Positions 43,069 to 51,153 are shown, counted from the stretch's first letter. The stretch is DNA of 64,000 bases from Halobellus sp. Atlit-31R (GCA_003665935.1 QPLR01000001.1:434001-498000), one strand, 5' to 3'. Translations and numbers: made by a program. Notes: generated by a model not told the origin, from the sequence alone.

Positions 43069-44163
43069 TCACTCGAAGACGGCGTCGAAGGCCCGCGCGC
43101 CGAGCGGTTCGAACGTGCCGGCGGCGATGTTTTCGGGGACGTGCGCCGGTGAACTCGTGCCGACGAGTGCGGTGGTGACGCCGGGGGCGCTGCGAGCGAA
43201 GTTGATCGCGCGCTGGGCGGCGGTCTCCCCGACGAGTTCCGCGTCGACGGCCGCCGGGATCGACGACGCGAGCTCACCCTGTGCGAGCGTCGCGCTCGCG
43301 ACGACGTCGAGTCCGGTGGCCTGCGCGTACTCGAGGGCGCTGACGTCGTCGCCGCTTTCGGGGTGGCGGTGCGCGGCGACGGTGAACGCGTCGGCCATCG
43401 TGACGCTGAACGGCAACTGGATCGCTTCGAGGCCAGACTCCGCCGCGCCGGCCGTCTCGGCCGCTGCGTCGGCGCGGGCGACGACCTCGCGCAGCGAGAG
43501 GTAGGCGTCGTGGTCGCGCGGCACGCGGAACGCATCCCAGGTGGCGACGCCGTACCCGCCGACGTCGCCCGCCCGCCGCCGGCGTTCGAGTTCCTCGAAC
43601 GCGGCTTCGAGCCGATCGTAGACCGCGTCGCGGTCTCTGACGGCCAACTGCGTCTCGGGGTTGTGGACGTAGTAGCAGTCGATCGTGTCGACACCGAGGT
43701 TCGAGCGCGAGCGGTCCACGAGCTCCGAGAGGAACGCCGGCGCGATCGCGTGGCTCCCGTGTGCGAGGTCGTCGACGTCGAGGAGTCCGGGGCGAACGAA
43801 CTCCTCGCGGACGTACGCGCCCGGATCGTCCGGACGCGTGCCGTCGAACGGAACGAAGCCGCCCTTCGTCGCGACGACGACCGCCTCGCGGTCGACGTCG
43901 GCTGCGGCGAGGGCGTCGCCGACGGCGCGCTCGCTGCGCTGGTATCGGTAGTTGATCGCCGTGTCGACGTGGTTGATGCCGGCGGCGAGCGCTTCCGTGA
44001 GCGACTCGCGGTACCGCTCGTCGCGTTCGGGCGTCGACTCACCCAGGTACGTCCCGAGGCCGATGCTCGACGTCACGCCCGGACCGAACCGTCGGAAGTA
44101 CGTCCGTGCGAAGGCGTCGCCGAAGCGCTCGCGGTACCCCCAGGTCCCCTGACTCGTCGCCAT
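43069..44163 (-). CDS. Aldo/keto reductase
   Basis: The 364-residue (alpha/beta)8 oxidoreductase has 'GINHVDTAINYRYQRSERAVGDAL' containing the catalytic Asp and Tyr, 'VVVATKGGFVPFDG' with the Lys, 'DTIDCYYVHNPE' with the His, and 'SAPGVTTALVGTSSPAHVPEN' for NADP(H) binding. The substrate is unknown. It is convergent with the zinc-finger gene. Confidence 0.9.
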   Translation of the reverse strand: MATSQGTWGYRERFGDAFARTYFRRFGPGVTSSIGLGTYLGESTPERDERYRESLTEALAAGINHVDTAINYRYQRSERAVGDALAAADVDREAVVVATKGGFVPFDGTRPDDPGAYVREEFVRPGLLDVDDLAHGSHAIAPAFLSELVDRSRSNLGVDTIDCYYVHNPETQLAVRDRDAVYDRLEAAFEELERRRRAGDVGGYGVATWDAFRVPRDHDAYLSLREVVARADAAAETAGAAESGLEAIQLPFSVTMADAFTVAAHRHPESGDDVSALEYAQATGLDVVASATLAQGELASSIPAAVDAELVGETAAQRAINFARSAPGVTTALVGTSSPAHVPENIAAGTFEPLGARAFDAVFE

Positions 44164-44223
44164 ACCCGTTTTAGAACCCGTGCAGGTAAACGGCCGTCGG
44201 ACTCCGGCGCGTGGGCGACGGCG

Positions 44224-45417
44224 TCAGACGTCACCCGACATCGACTCGAAGAGGCGGTCACAGAGTGCTTCCCGCGGCATCGTCTCGCCGACCGCCGTCT
44301 GTAGCTCACCCCCGTGGAGGACGATCTGTCCGCCGCCCATCCGCGCGTGCCCACCGGCAGAGGCGCTCTTGAGGTCTGAGACGACGGAGCCGAGCGTGCG
44401 GCCCATATGGACGCGGTCGTCGCGCGAGCGGCCCGAGAGGTGGATCGTTCCGTCCCGCTCGCCGAGGACGACCACGGCGGTGACACCTTCCAACTGGACG
44501 AGTTCGTCGGCCGCCTGCGGAACGGCGTCCGGGTTTGTGATCCGTCCGACGTCGCTGACGGCGAACGGGCCGCGGACGTCCCGACCGGCGATCGCGCGGG
44601 CTTTCAGCTCCAGCACCTCGGTCGACACTTCGGGGTTAGCGATCCGATCGAGTCGGTCCTCGTCGACGCCGGGGTACAGAAACCCTGCGGCGGTGAAGTC
44701 GGCGACCGAGCAGCCGGCGGTCAGTCGCTTCGTGTCGGTCAAGATTCCGTAGAGGAGGCCGGTCGCGACTTTCGACGGGACGGTGTAGGCCGAGCCGACT
44801 TCGCTGGCGTGCTTTGCTGGCGGGACCGGCTGTGCGCCGACGTCCTCGAAGTACTCGGCGACGATGCTGGAGGCGGCTCCGTAGTCCGTTCGCACGTCGG
44901 TGAACTCCTCGCCCGTGCCGTCGCCGGGATGGTGGTCGACGATGGCGAACGGGAGGATGCTGTCCGCGCCGGCGAAGCCCCGCGGTCGGTTGTGATCGAC
45001 GAGGACGACGTGCTCGGCTGCGACGTCACTGACGTGAGTGATGCGGTCGATATCGATGTCCAGCACCGTTTGAAACGCGCGGTTCTCCTGGTGACGGACC
45101 TGTCCGGCGTACTGAACCGTCGCGTCAGTGTCGACCTGTTCTGCGAGGCTGGCGACGCCGATACCGGTCGCCATCGCGTCGGGGTCGGGATTCGGATGCA
45201 AGAGCACCGCGACTTCGTCGAGCGAGGAGAGCTGTTCGAGAAAGCGCGTCCCCATCGGCCGCTGGAACCGTCTGATGACGTAGAGCCCGAGGCCGACCGC
45301 GACTGCGCCGACGACGACCGCGACCGCGACGGCAGGGTAGTCGACGAGGAGGTCTCTCGCGCGGTCGATCAGCGCCGACCCGACGACGGTGCCGACGTTC
45401 CCGTGCGGAGACAACAT
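44224..45417 (-). CDS. Membrane-anchored DHH/DHHA1 phosphoesterase
   Basis: The 397-residue protein has an N-terminal membrane helix (about 27-47), then a DHH domain: 'HPNPDPDAMATGIG', 'VVLVDHNRPRG' and 'FAIVDHHPGDG'. A DHHA1 domain follows with 'GGHARMGGGQIVL'. Relatives are NrnA-type oligoribonucleases, pAp phosphatases or cyclic dinucleotide phosphodiesterases. The single N-terminal helix suggests membrane location, like GdpP but without PAS/GGDEF domains. Confidence 0.88.
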   Translation of the reverse strand: MLSPHGNVGTVVGSALIDRARDLLVDYPAVAVAVVVGAVAVGLGLYVIRRFQRPMGTRFLEQLSSLDEVAVLLHPNPDPDAMATGIGVASLAEQVDTDATVQYAGQVRHQENRAFQTVLDIDIDRITHVSDVAAEHVVLVDHNRPRGFAGADSILPFAIVDHHPGDGTGEEFTDVRTDYGAASSIVAEYFEDVGAQPVPPAKHASEVGSAYTVPSKVATGLLYGILTDTKRLTAGCSVADFTAAGFLYPGVDEDRLDRIANPEVSTEVLELKARAIAGRDVRGPFAVSDVGRITNPDAVPQAADELVQLEGVTAVVVLGERDGTIHLSGRSRDDRVHMGRTLGSVVSDLKSASAGGHARMGGGQIVLHGGELQTAVGETMPREALCDRLFESMSGDV

Positions 45418-45571
45418 ATCTTTCCGGTACGAGCCCTGCCCTAAGAAGATTCCCTCGGTCTGCCGGTCGGCTCAGAGCGCGTGGCTTCGGGAACGTCACT
45501 CGGGGAGCGTCACTCGGAGCGCGAGGCGAACGCCGCCGAGCGCCGTCGAACGACTGCGGCAGGGGGCGAGA

Positions 45572-46483
45572 TCAGACGTCCGCGGCGTCCGTCCCGTCGC
45601 GGTAGGCCTCGATCGCCGCCCGGTAGCCCTCCCGGTAGGTGGGATACGCGAGGTCGTAGCCCAGTTCGCGCAGTCGGTCGTTCGAGCAGCGTTTGCTCGT
45701 CTGGATCCGGCGACGCGCGGCCGATGAGAGGTCCGGATCGGCGAGTCGCTCCTCGATCGTCCGCTTCGGCGGCGCGGGCTCGCCGCACTCCGCGGCCAGC
45801 CAGTCGGCGAACGCCCACTTGTCGACCGGTTCGTCGTCGACCACGAGAACGACATCGTCGCGTGCGAGGTCCGATTCGAGGAGGAACGCGACAGATCCGG
45901 CCGCGTCGGCGCGGTGAACCATATTCAGGTAGCCCTCCGTGACGGGGCCGTTCAGGTAACGGTCGAGCCGGTAGCGGTCGGGGCCGTACAGACCGGCGAA
46001 ACGCGCGACGGTCCCGTCGATCCCGGCCGCGGCCGTCTCCTCACGGGCGAGCCGTTCGGCCTCCGCGAGCACGCGGGTCTTCTCTGTCGTCGGCTCGATC
46101 GGCGTCTCCTCGTCGACGAAGGCCCCGTCGTGGTCGCCGTAGACGCCCGTCGAGGACGTGTAGACGAGTCGGTCCGGTGGCGACGATCGCTCGGCGTACG
46201 CCGCGACGACGTTCCGAAGTCCGTCGACGTAGACATCGCGGGCGGCGTCGGCCCCGCGGCCGCCGGAACTGGCCGCGAAGACGACCCAGTCGGCGTCCGG
46301 GAGCGCCGCGAGCGTGTCGGGGTCGGTCGCGTCGGCACGCTGCGCGTCGAGCCCCGCCGCGGCGACGGCGTCGAGGCCGGCGTCGGAGCGGCGAACGCCC
46401 GTCACCTCGTGCCCGGTCGCGTCCAGCTGCCGGCCGAGTTCGAGCCCGATGTAGCCGCAGCCGACGATCACTGCGCGGGCCAT
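45572..46483 (-). CDS. SDR-family NAD(P)-dependent epimerase/reductase
   Basis: The 303-residue extended SDR has the nucleotide-binding 'AVIVGCGYIGLELGRQL' and the catalytic-site block 'DRLVYTSSTGVYGDHDG', similar to YeeZ-like proteins that lack the classic YxxxK spacing. The substrate is unknown. Its ATG overlaps the stop of the DUF5791-like gene by one base, so it is the second gene of an operon. Confidence 0.85.
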   Translation of the reverse strand: MARAVIVGCGYIGLELGRQLDATGHEVTGVRRSDAGLDAVAAAGLDAQRADATDPDTLAALPDADWVVFAASSGGRGADAARDVYVDGLRNVVAAYAERSSPPDRLVYTSSTGVYGDHDGAFVDEETPIEPTTEKTRVLAEAERLAREETAAAGIDGTVARFAGLYGPDRYRLDRYLNGPVTEGYLNMVHRADAAGSVAFLLESDLARDDVVLVVDDEPVDKWAFADWLAAECGEPAPPKRTIEERLADPDLSSAARRRIQTSKRCSNDRLRELGYDLAYPTYREGYRAAIEAYRDGTDAADV

Positions 46484-46914
46484 CAGCGGTCGTTCCGAGC
46501 GGCCAGATACTGCTGGATCGCCGCGAGCTGTTCGAGCGTCATCGTCGTCCGCCCTTCGAGCGCCTGCTGGACCTCCTGGCCGGAGAGCCCGAGATCGACG
46601 TTGGCGGCGATCGTGTCGACGTCGACGACGCCGGTCGTCATCGCCATCAGGAGGTGGTCCCGGAGTTCGAGCACGATCGCCTCGGCGTCGGGTCGGTCCT
46701 CGTCGAGTGCGAGCACGGCAGCCGCGTCCTCGACGCTCAGATCGGGCACAGGACCCGCGGCGAGCGCCTCGGCGGTGTCGACGTCGATGCTTGCAGCTTC
46801 GGCAGCGGTCTCCGCTCTCGTATCGGTCACGACGGCTCTGAGCTGTGCTTCGTAGGCTTCGCGCAACGCCTCCGGCGTCAGCGCCGCCGGGTCCGTAGCC
46901 GCATCGTAGAGCAT
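46483..46914 (-). CDS. DUF5791-like haloarchaeal protein
   Basis: The 143-residue acidic helical protein begins 'MLYDAATDPAALTPEALREAYEAQLRAVV' and has 'DLSVEDAAAVLALDEDRPDAEAIVLELRDHLLMAMTTGVVDVD'. I recognise it as the haloarchaeal DUF5791 family, function unknown. ATG 46914 is chosen since the family starts there. It is divergent from the ferritin-like operon. Confidence 0.8.
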   Translation of the reverse strand: MLYDAATDPAALTPEALREAYEAQLRAVVTDTRAETAAEAASIDVDTAEALAAGPVPDLSVEDAAAVLALDEDRPDAEAIVLELRDHLLMAMTTGVVDVDTIAANVDLGLSGQEVQQALEGRTTMTLEQLAAIQQYLAARNDR

Positions 46915-47010
46915 ACCGGTATTCGCCGCTGCGGCAGCAAAACGGTTTCCGAACGCGTCGTTGGCGCGTCCTCGCTCTGCAGCCGAAGCATCTGGTATCG
47001 AGGGGAACCG

Positions 47011-47018
47011 CTTAAGTC
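47011..47018 (+). promoter_or_regulatory. TATA box for ferritin-like/DtxR operon
   Basis: 'cttaagtc' lies 23-30 nt before the ATG at 47041, which opens a 13-codon micro-ORF rather than the ferritin-like gene itself. Confidence 0.55.
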
Positions 47019-47040
47019 CGTGACTATCCACCCATCGAGT

Positions 47041-47082
47041 ATGAACCGCGTATCGTCCGATAATCAGGGTGAAGCGCCGTGA
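47041..47082 (+). CDS. Leaderless micro-ORF, 13 aa (MNRVSSDNQGEAP)
   Basis: An ATG at leaderless distance from a TATA box opens a 13-codon frame that stops at TGA 47080-47082, overlapping the GTG start of the ferritin-like gene (GTGA). The peptide resembles no family I know. It may serve to load ribosomes for the next gene, which has no obvious Shine-Dalgarno sequence. Translation is inference. Confidence 0.45.
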   Translation: MNRVSSDNQGEAP

Positions 47083-47573
47083 GCGTCGGCCAACAGGTCA
47101 GCTCCGACCACCAGCTCGCGCGGCTGCTCCAGATCGGCATCGTCCTCGAGGAGGTCGTCGAGGCCCGGTCCTACCAGCACTACCAGTCGCTCGACGCGGA
47201 GGCCGCATCCGACGAGGCGGTCGGCGAACTCTTGGAACACGCCGCCGCGGAGTCGGCCGAGCATCGCGAACGGCTCGAGGCGCTCGTCGACGAACTCGAC
47301 GCCGAGAGCATCCCGTTCGACGACATCGAAGCGCTCGTCGAGGCGCAGTACGGCAACACGAAGCCGGAGGACTTCGACGACGTCCTCTACGATCAACTGT
47401 GCAACGAGGAGACGGCGTACAAGTTCTACGACGACCTGATCGGTGCGCTGCGGGCCTCGCAGACGACGTTCGGGATCGACCGCGACCGACTCATCGACGT
47501 GCTCGTCGAGATTCGCGAAGAGGAGGCCGAGGGCGTCGAAGCAGTCACCAACGTTATGAACGACCGACAATGA
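47079..47573 (+). CDS. Ferritin-like (rubrerythrin-type) protein
   Basis: The 164-residue four-helix protein has carboxylate/His motifs typical of ferritin-like di-iron proteins: 'IVLEEVVEARSYQHYQSL', 'LLEHAAAESAEHRERLEALV' and 'LCNEETAYKFYDDLIGAL'. There is no rubredoxin domain. It probably oxidises or stores iron or handles peroxide. The GTG start overlaps a micro-ORF stop, and its own stop overlaps another micro-ORF. The DtxR-type regulator downstream points to metal control. Confidence 0.82.
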   Translation: MSVGQQVSSDHQLARLLQIGIVLEEVVEARSYQHYQSLDAEAASDEAVGELLEHAAAESAEHRERLEALVDELDAESIPFDDIEALVEAQYGNTKPEDFDDVLYDQLCNEETAYKFYDDLIGALRASQTTFGIDRDRLIDVLVEIREEEAEGVEAVTNVMNDRQ

Positions 47574-47608
47574 GCGGAGACCGAATGCGACAGGGAGCAA
47601 CGAGATGA
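47570..47608 (+). CDS. Micro-ORF, 12 aa (MSGDRMRQGATR)
   Basis: The ATG at 47570 overlaps the ferritin-like stop (ATGA) and the micro-ORF's TGA at 47606-47608 overlaps the ATG of the DtxR gene (ATGA). It bridges the 31-nt gap in a chain of stop/start overlaps. It also contains 'gggagca' but no clear Shine-Dalgarno core. Translation is unproven. Confidence 0.4.
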   Translation: MSGDRMRQGATR

Positions 47609-48060
47609 ACACCGCCGACCAGTACGTCAAGGCGATCTATCTCCTCCAGCAGATGGAGAACGGTCCGGCGTCGACGGGCGCGCTCGCGGACCGACTCGAC
47701 GTCAGCCCCGCCAGCGCCAACGAGATGATCGGGAAGCTCGAATCGCGGGGGCTCGCCGAACACGAGAAGTACAAGGGCGTCAGCCTCACCGACGAGGGGA
47801 TCGTACGCGCTCGCGACGCGCTGCAGACGTACTGCATCATCGAGCGCTTCCTCGCGAACGTCCTTTCGGTCGACGAGTTCCGCGCTGAGGCGCGCGAACT
47901 CGAACCGGTCATCGACGACCTCGTCGCCGAGCGACTCGACACGATCATCGACCGCAACCCCGAGTGTCCCGACTGCTTCGATCCGGAGACCGACGCCTGT
48001 CGCCACCTCGAGATCGCCACCGAGCAGGGCGTCGAAGCCGAAGAGCAGCGCGCCGACTGA
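47605..48060 (+). CDS. DtxR/SirR-family metal-dependent regulator
   Basis: The 151-residue protein has an N-terminal winged helix ('NTADQYVKAIYLLQQMENGPASTGALADRLDVSPASANEMIGKLESRGL') and a dimerisation/metal-binding domain ('CIIERFLANVLSVDEFRAEARELEPVIDDLVAERLD'). The C-terminal 'ECPDCFDPETDAC' is Cys-rich, typical of haloarchaeal members. It lacks the SH3-like third domain. It should repress metal genes when loaded with Fe(II) or Mn(II) and may control its own operon. Confidence 0.9.
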   Translation: MNTADQYVKAIYLLQQMENGPASTGALADRLDVSPASANEMIGKLESRGLAEHEKYKGVSLTDEGIVRARDALQTYCIIERFLANVLSVDEFRAEARELEPVIDDLVAERLDTIIDRNPECPDCFDPETDACRHLEIATEQGVEAEEQRAD

Positions 48061-48135
48061 CGCGGTTTCTTACCCGCTTCGAACGCGGACAGAGAACCCC
48101 GTAACTTCAAGATGCTTCCGCCGGTCATTCCCCCT

Positions 48136-48432
48136 ATGGATGGGACAGCGGCGCTCGATCGCCTCCTCGAACTCGCGGGATTGGGACCCCGCGAGGCCTC
48201 GGAGGCAACCGACCGGACGGCTCCGTACGCGTGTTTGGGCTGTGGGGCGACGTACGAGGTACAGTATCACGTCTGCCCGGAGTGCGGCGGGTTCTCCGTG
48301 GAACCGCGGCAGACGGCAGTCAGTTCGGATCCGGTGGATCCAGAGGTGGACTCCGACGCCGAGGCCGACGCAAACGCCGACGCAAACGCCGAGGCAAACG
48401 CCGGCGTGAACGTCGACCACGCAGCCGAGTAG
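48136..48432 (+). CDS. Zinc-ribbon protein with Asn-Ala-Asp/Glu repeat tail
   Basis: The 98-residue protein has a helical N-terminus, a zinc ribbon (C33-x2-C36, C47-x2-C50), then a low-complexity tail encoded by imperfect 12-bp repeats (gacgcaaacgcc) giving ADANADANAEANA. The function is unknown. ATG 48136 is chosen over an upstream in-frame codon. Confidence 0.75.
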   Translation: MDGTAALDRLLELAGLGPREASEATDRTAPYACLGCGATYEVQYHVCPECGGFSVEPRQTAVSSDPVDPEVDSDAEADANADANAEANAGVNVDHAAE

Positions 48433-48507
48433 CGCGGTGGGTTCGGGCCGAGCGTGGCCGTCGCAACCCGATGGCTTTTCAAACACTGCGACGTGAGTAG
48501 CAGATGC

Positions 48508-48580
48508 AGTCCCGTGGTGTAGTGGCCAATCATATGGGCCTTTGGAGCCTATGACGGCGGTTCGAATCCGCCCGGGACTA
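48508..48580 (+). tRNA. tRNA-Gln (anticodon TTG)
   Basis: The acceptor stem AGTCCCG/CGGGACT pairs fully with discriminator A at 48580. The anticodon arm is TGGGC-CTTTGGA-GCCTA, giving anticodon TTG. The T arm is GGCGG-TTCGAAT-CCGCC. No intron and no encoded CCA. The DNA just downstream holds mobile-element debris. Confidence 0.93.
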
Positions 48581-48599
48581 CTCTGGATCTGCTGCAACT

Positions 48600-48760
48600 A
48601 CCCGAACCTCGAGCTGCGCTGCACGATTCGGAGAGTACCAAGTGCATCCACTTGGACGGGATGTGACTACTCGTAAAACTCGTGGGAACCGCCGCAAGCT
48701 CACACAGATGCAAGGAGGAAGCCCACGGCTTTAGCCGTGGGAGGAATCCGACAGGGCGTT
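48600..48760 (+). mobile_element. Orphan IS200/IS605-like right end / omega-RNA-like remnant
   Basis: 'gcccacggctttagccgtgg' with 9-bp arms (48722-48730 and 48733-48741), flanked by 'aaggaggaa' and 'gaggaatcc', is the form I know from right ends of TnpB-carrying IS200/IS605 elements in archaea and bacteria. There the same DNA is the 3' scaffold of the guide RNA. A second stem-loop ('ccaagtg'/'cacttgg') lies 67 nt upstream. No tnpA or tnpB is nearby, so this is a remnant or a free-standing RNA. Confidence 0.5.
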
Positions 48761-48774
48761 AGACTGTGATCTGT

Positions 48775-48815
48775 TGAACCGCCTCGGGGTAAACACCGAG
48801 GCACTCGCCCCGCTT
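48775..48815 (+). repeat. Hairpin element, copy 2
   Basis: 'ttgaaccgcctcggggt' then 'ccgaggcactcg' matches the block at 436-470. Arms are 48781-48787 and 48796-48802. It lies 33 nt after the IS-like hairpin. Confidence 0.55.
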
Positions 48816-48980
48816 CGCCTGTAGACAGCCGATCAACGATGACTCTGCATCCAGCGCAAGTGGTAGGCGGCCGGGGAGTGAGAACCACAGCTCGTTGAAT
48901 TCGCTGTGGACGTTCTCTCGATGCTCTTTATTTGCCCGTTAGAGACGTTTAATCGGACGTCACAGGCGCGGTAGCTGCAG

Positions 48981-48988
48981 TATATAAA
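48981..48988 (+). promoter_or_regulatory. TATA box for exported TasA-like protein
   Basis: The near-perfect 'tatataaa' lies 24-31 nt before ATG 49012 and 57-64 nt before ATG 49045, favouring the first as a leaderless start. Confidence 0.65.
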
Positions 48989-49011
48989 AACACGTCCGAA
49001 TTCACCGATCG

Positions 49012-50223
49012 ATGGGCGCTCGGCAGTCGAGTGCCAGATCGATAATGTCAGAAAAAGACGAGTCAGGGAGTATCCGCCTGACACGACGTCGTGCGATCGC
49101 GGGCTTAGTAACGATCGGGGCAGCAGGAGCTGCTACCGGGGCAGGAACAACAGCGCTGATGAGTGACAGCGCCTCGAGTCAAAACAACACCATCCAGAGT
49201 GGTGAGATGGACCTCTCTCTCGGGTCGAACGTGTCGGCAACCGTCAATGTGAGTGACCTGATGCCCGGCGAGGGGGGCAAAGAGACGTTCGCTATCACCA
49301 ACACCGGCGATGCAGACGGGGTGGTGGACCTCGAAGTCACGAACGTGCGCAACAGTCCGAGCAGTCCCGGCGCTCCCTCGCCGAATGTGCGCACCTTCGA
49401 ATCGCAAGTGGCCGGATATTTCGACTACAATACCCACGATAACGAAGTCCTGCTCTCCGACTTCGGCGTGGACACCGCGAGAACTGAAGTCGATCTCAGT
49501 GGCAGCGGTGTCACGGTAACGATCGACCTGCCAACACCGCTCGGAACTGCAAGCAGCGGCGACAATTTCGCACTCGCCTTCGACGCGGATAACGACGGGA
49601 CTGCAGACTTCCAGGTCACCGGAAGCGCGGGTGCCTCTGAACTCCAATATAAAGAATTCGATGGAAGTTGGGGCACCTCCACGAACGTCAGTGGAACTTC
49701 TGGCGTCACCCAGTCCAATCCAGAACCGGGCAAGTACGTCGTCGGGATCGGGAGCGGAAAGCTCTCGAGTTCGACCCCGTTCGGGTTCGGTGGCCAAGTC
49801 ATCTATCAAGGACTTGATGCAGTAAATGGACAGGGCCCGAGCGACGGAATCAACGATCGCGTGCTCCTCACGCCAGGATTTAGTTTCGGTCCGGGGTTCA
49901 ACGGCAACGCGAGTCGATACACGACAATCGACCCCACTAACGAACGCACTCTCGACGACGTGCTGGACTTCGAGATCCGACTCGATAGCAACGTTGACGC
50001 GCCGGAACTAGACAACGATGACGACGGCGACCTCTTTGTCCAGGGGAAACCGACACGGATCGAAGGGATTACTGGCGGACCGCACTCCCTCGATCAAGAC
50101 GAAACCAAGCAGGTCGAGTTCATCTACCGGTTGCCGAAGAATGCCGGCAACGTCGTCGCTAACGAGACGGTGCGAGCGGATCTTGCTCTGACTCTCACGC
50201 AAGATCAACCAACGCCCGAGTAA
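49012..50223 (+). CDS. Tat-exported TasA/camelysin-like protein
   Basis: The 403-residue exported protein has a signal with 'RLTRRRAIAGLVTIGAAGAATGAGTTALMSDSAS', a twin-arginine-type (SipW/TasA-like) signal. 'NNTIQSGEMDLSLGSNVSATVNVSDLMPGEGGKETFAITNTGDADGVVDLEV' resembles the CalY/TasA (camelysin) domain start. In bacteria these form matrix fibres; in haloarchaea they are secreted proteins of unknown role. There is no C-terminal anchor. ATG 49045 (MSEKDESG) is an alternative start, closer to the signal. G+C is lower than in the core genes. Confidence 0.8.
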   Translation: MGARQSSARSIMSEKDESGSIRLTRRRAIAGLVTIGAAGAATGAGTTALMSDSASSQNNTIQSGEMDLSLGSNVSATVNVSDLMPGEGGKETFAITNTGDADGVVDLEVTNVRNSPSSPGAPSPNVRTFESQVAGYFDYNTHDNEVLLSDFGVDTARTEVDLSGSGVTVTIDLPTPLGTASSGDNFALAFDADNDGTADFQVTGSAGASELQYKEFDGSWGTSTNVSGTSGVTQSNPEPGKYVVGIGSGKLSSSTPFGFGGQVIYQGLDAVNGQGPSDGINDRVLLTPGFSFGPGFNGNASRYTTIDPTNERTLDDVLDFEIRLDSNVDAPELDNDDDGDLFVQGKPTRIEGITGGPHSLDQDETKQVEFIYRLPKNAGNVVANETVRADLALTLTQDQPTPE

Positions 50224-50284
50224 CCAAAGCGACAGTCTACGTCAGACGGCAAATTACCATCGCAGTTCCCCGCCAAAATTGCCC

Positions 50285-51094
50285 TCAGGCGACGAGTTCG
50301 GCGTCGGGGAGGTACTCGCGCTTCGTGCGCGTCGCTTCGGGGCCTTCCGGGACGAGGCCGGGGGTCGGCGGGCAGTCCTCGAAGCGGTCCGGATCCGGGC
50401 GGACGGGTTCGAGGAGTTCCGAGAACACCTCGCCGCGTCGCCCGGTGAGGTGGACGAAGCCGCCGTACCTGCGGTCCTCGAACGGCGTCGTCTCCGGGTC
50501 GGGGAAGGCATCGCGGATGCAGTCGACCTGCTCGCGGATGTACGCCGCGGCCTCGCGCTGTGCGTACTGGCACTCCGCGAAGTAGCGGTCGCGGTACTCC
50601 TCGTCGATGTCGGTGTGCGTCGCCGACTCGTAGCGGACGGCGTCGTCGGAGACGTCGCCGTCGGCGAAGCCGAGGTTGACCGTGAAGCAGTCGGGATAGC
50701 GCAGAATGAGCAGGAAGAAGATCTGGTCGTCGTTGGTGTAGCGCTCCTGGAGGCGGTAGTAGCACTCGCGGTAGTACGTCGCGAGCGCTCCGACCCAGTC
50801 GTCGCGCTCGCCGCGGATGTAGGCGGTGGCGACGTCGTTGTAATCAGCGCCGGCGACCTGTTGCAAGCGGTGCTGGAAGCTCTGGCGCATCTGACCGAGT
50901 TCGTACTCGTACGCTTCGGTGAGCGGGACATCCGGATCGGCGAGGAGGTCGCTCTTGTGTACGCCAGCGTCCGCGATACGCATCATATTCTCGTGTAGGA
51001 CGCGCTCGGCGTCGACGTCCGGGAGCGGAAGCCGAACCGCCTGTCGGTAGAGGACGTTCGTACCGCGTTCCGACCGCTGTCGCCATTCGTTCAT
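50285..51094 (-). CDS. Unrecognised 269-residue soluble protein
   Basis: I do not recognise the family. The acidic, largely helical protein begins MNEWRQRSERGTNVLYRQAVRLPL. It has two Cys near 'YYRECYYRLQERYTNDDQIFFLLILRYPDCFTVNLGFADG' and a second region 'ERYGGFVHLTGRRGEVFSELLEPV'-like near the end. No signal, membrane helix or known catalytic motif is seen. It is convergent with the exported-protein gene. Confidence 0.7.
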   Translation of the reverse strand: MNEWRQRSERGTNVLYRQAVRLPLPDVDAERVLHENMMRIADAGVHKSDLLADPDVPLTEAYEYELGQMRQSFQHRLQQVAGADYNDVATAYIRGERDDWVGALATYYRECYYRLQERYTNDDQIFFLLILRYPDCFTVNLGFADGDVSDDAVRYESATHTDIDEEYRDRYFAECQYAQREAAAYIREQVDCIRDAFPDPETTPFEDRRYGGFVHLTGRRGEVFSELLEPVRPDPDRFEDCPPTPGLVPEGPEATRTKREYLPDAELVA

Positions 51095-51153
51095 CCTACC
51101 GTCGGGTAGTCAGAGGGTCCTACAATAGTCTGCCTATCCTTCACGATTAATTT

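Larger units (their letters stand above)
48581..49011. other. 431-nt gene-free stretch with mobile-element debris
   Basis: It contains a 7-bp stem-loop at 48638-48655, an IS200/IS605-like right-end hairpin at 48722-48741, a short frame (48667-48762) that may be the degenerate tail of a tnpB-like gene, a second hairpin at 48781-48802, and the promoter of the exported protein. No intact transposase or tnpB is present. Confidence 0.6.

Noticed and set aside
48361-48415. Regular 12-bp repeats as a CRISPR-like or regulatory array
   Set aside because: They are in-frame coding repeats (Ala-Asp-Ala-Asn) in the tail of the zinc-ribbon protein, without spacers. No CRISPR array was seen in the window.
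48700-48888. 62-codon minus-strand frame across the hairpin region
   Set aside because: It is opposite the IS-like debris and its protein has no recognisable features.
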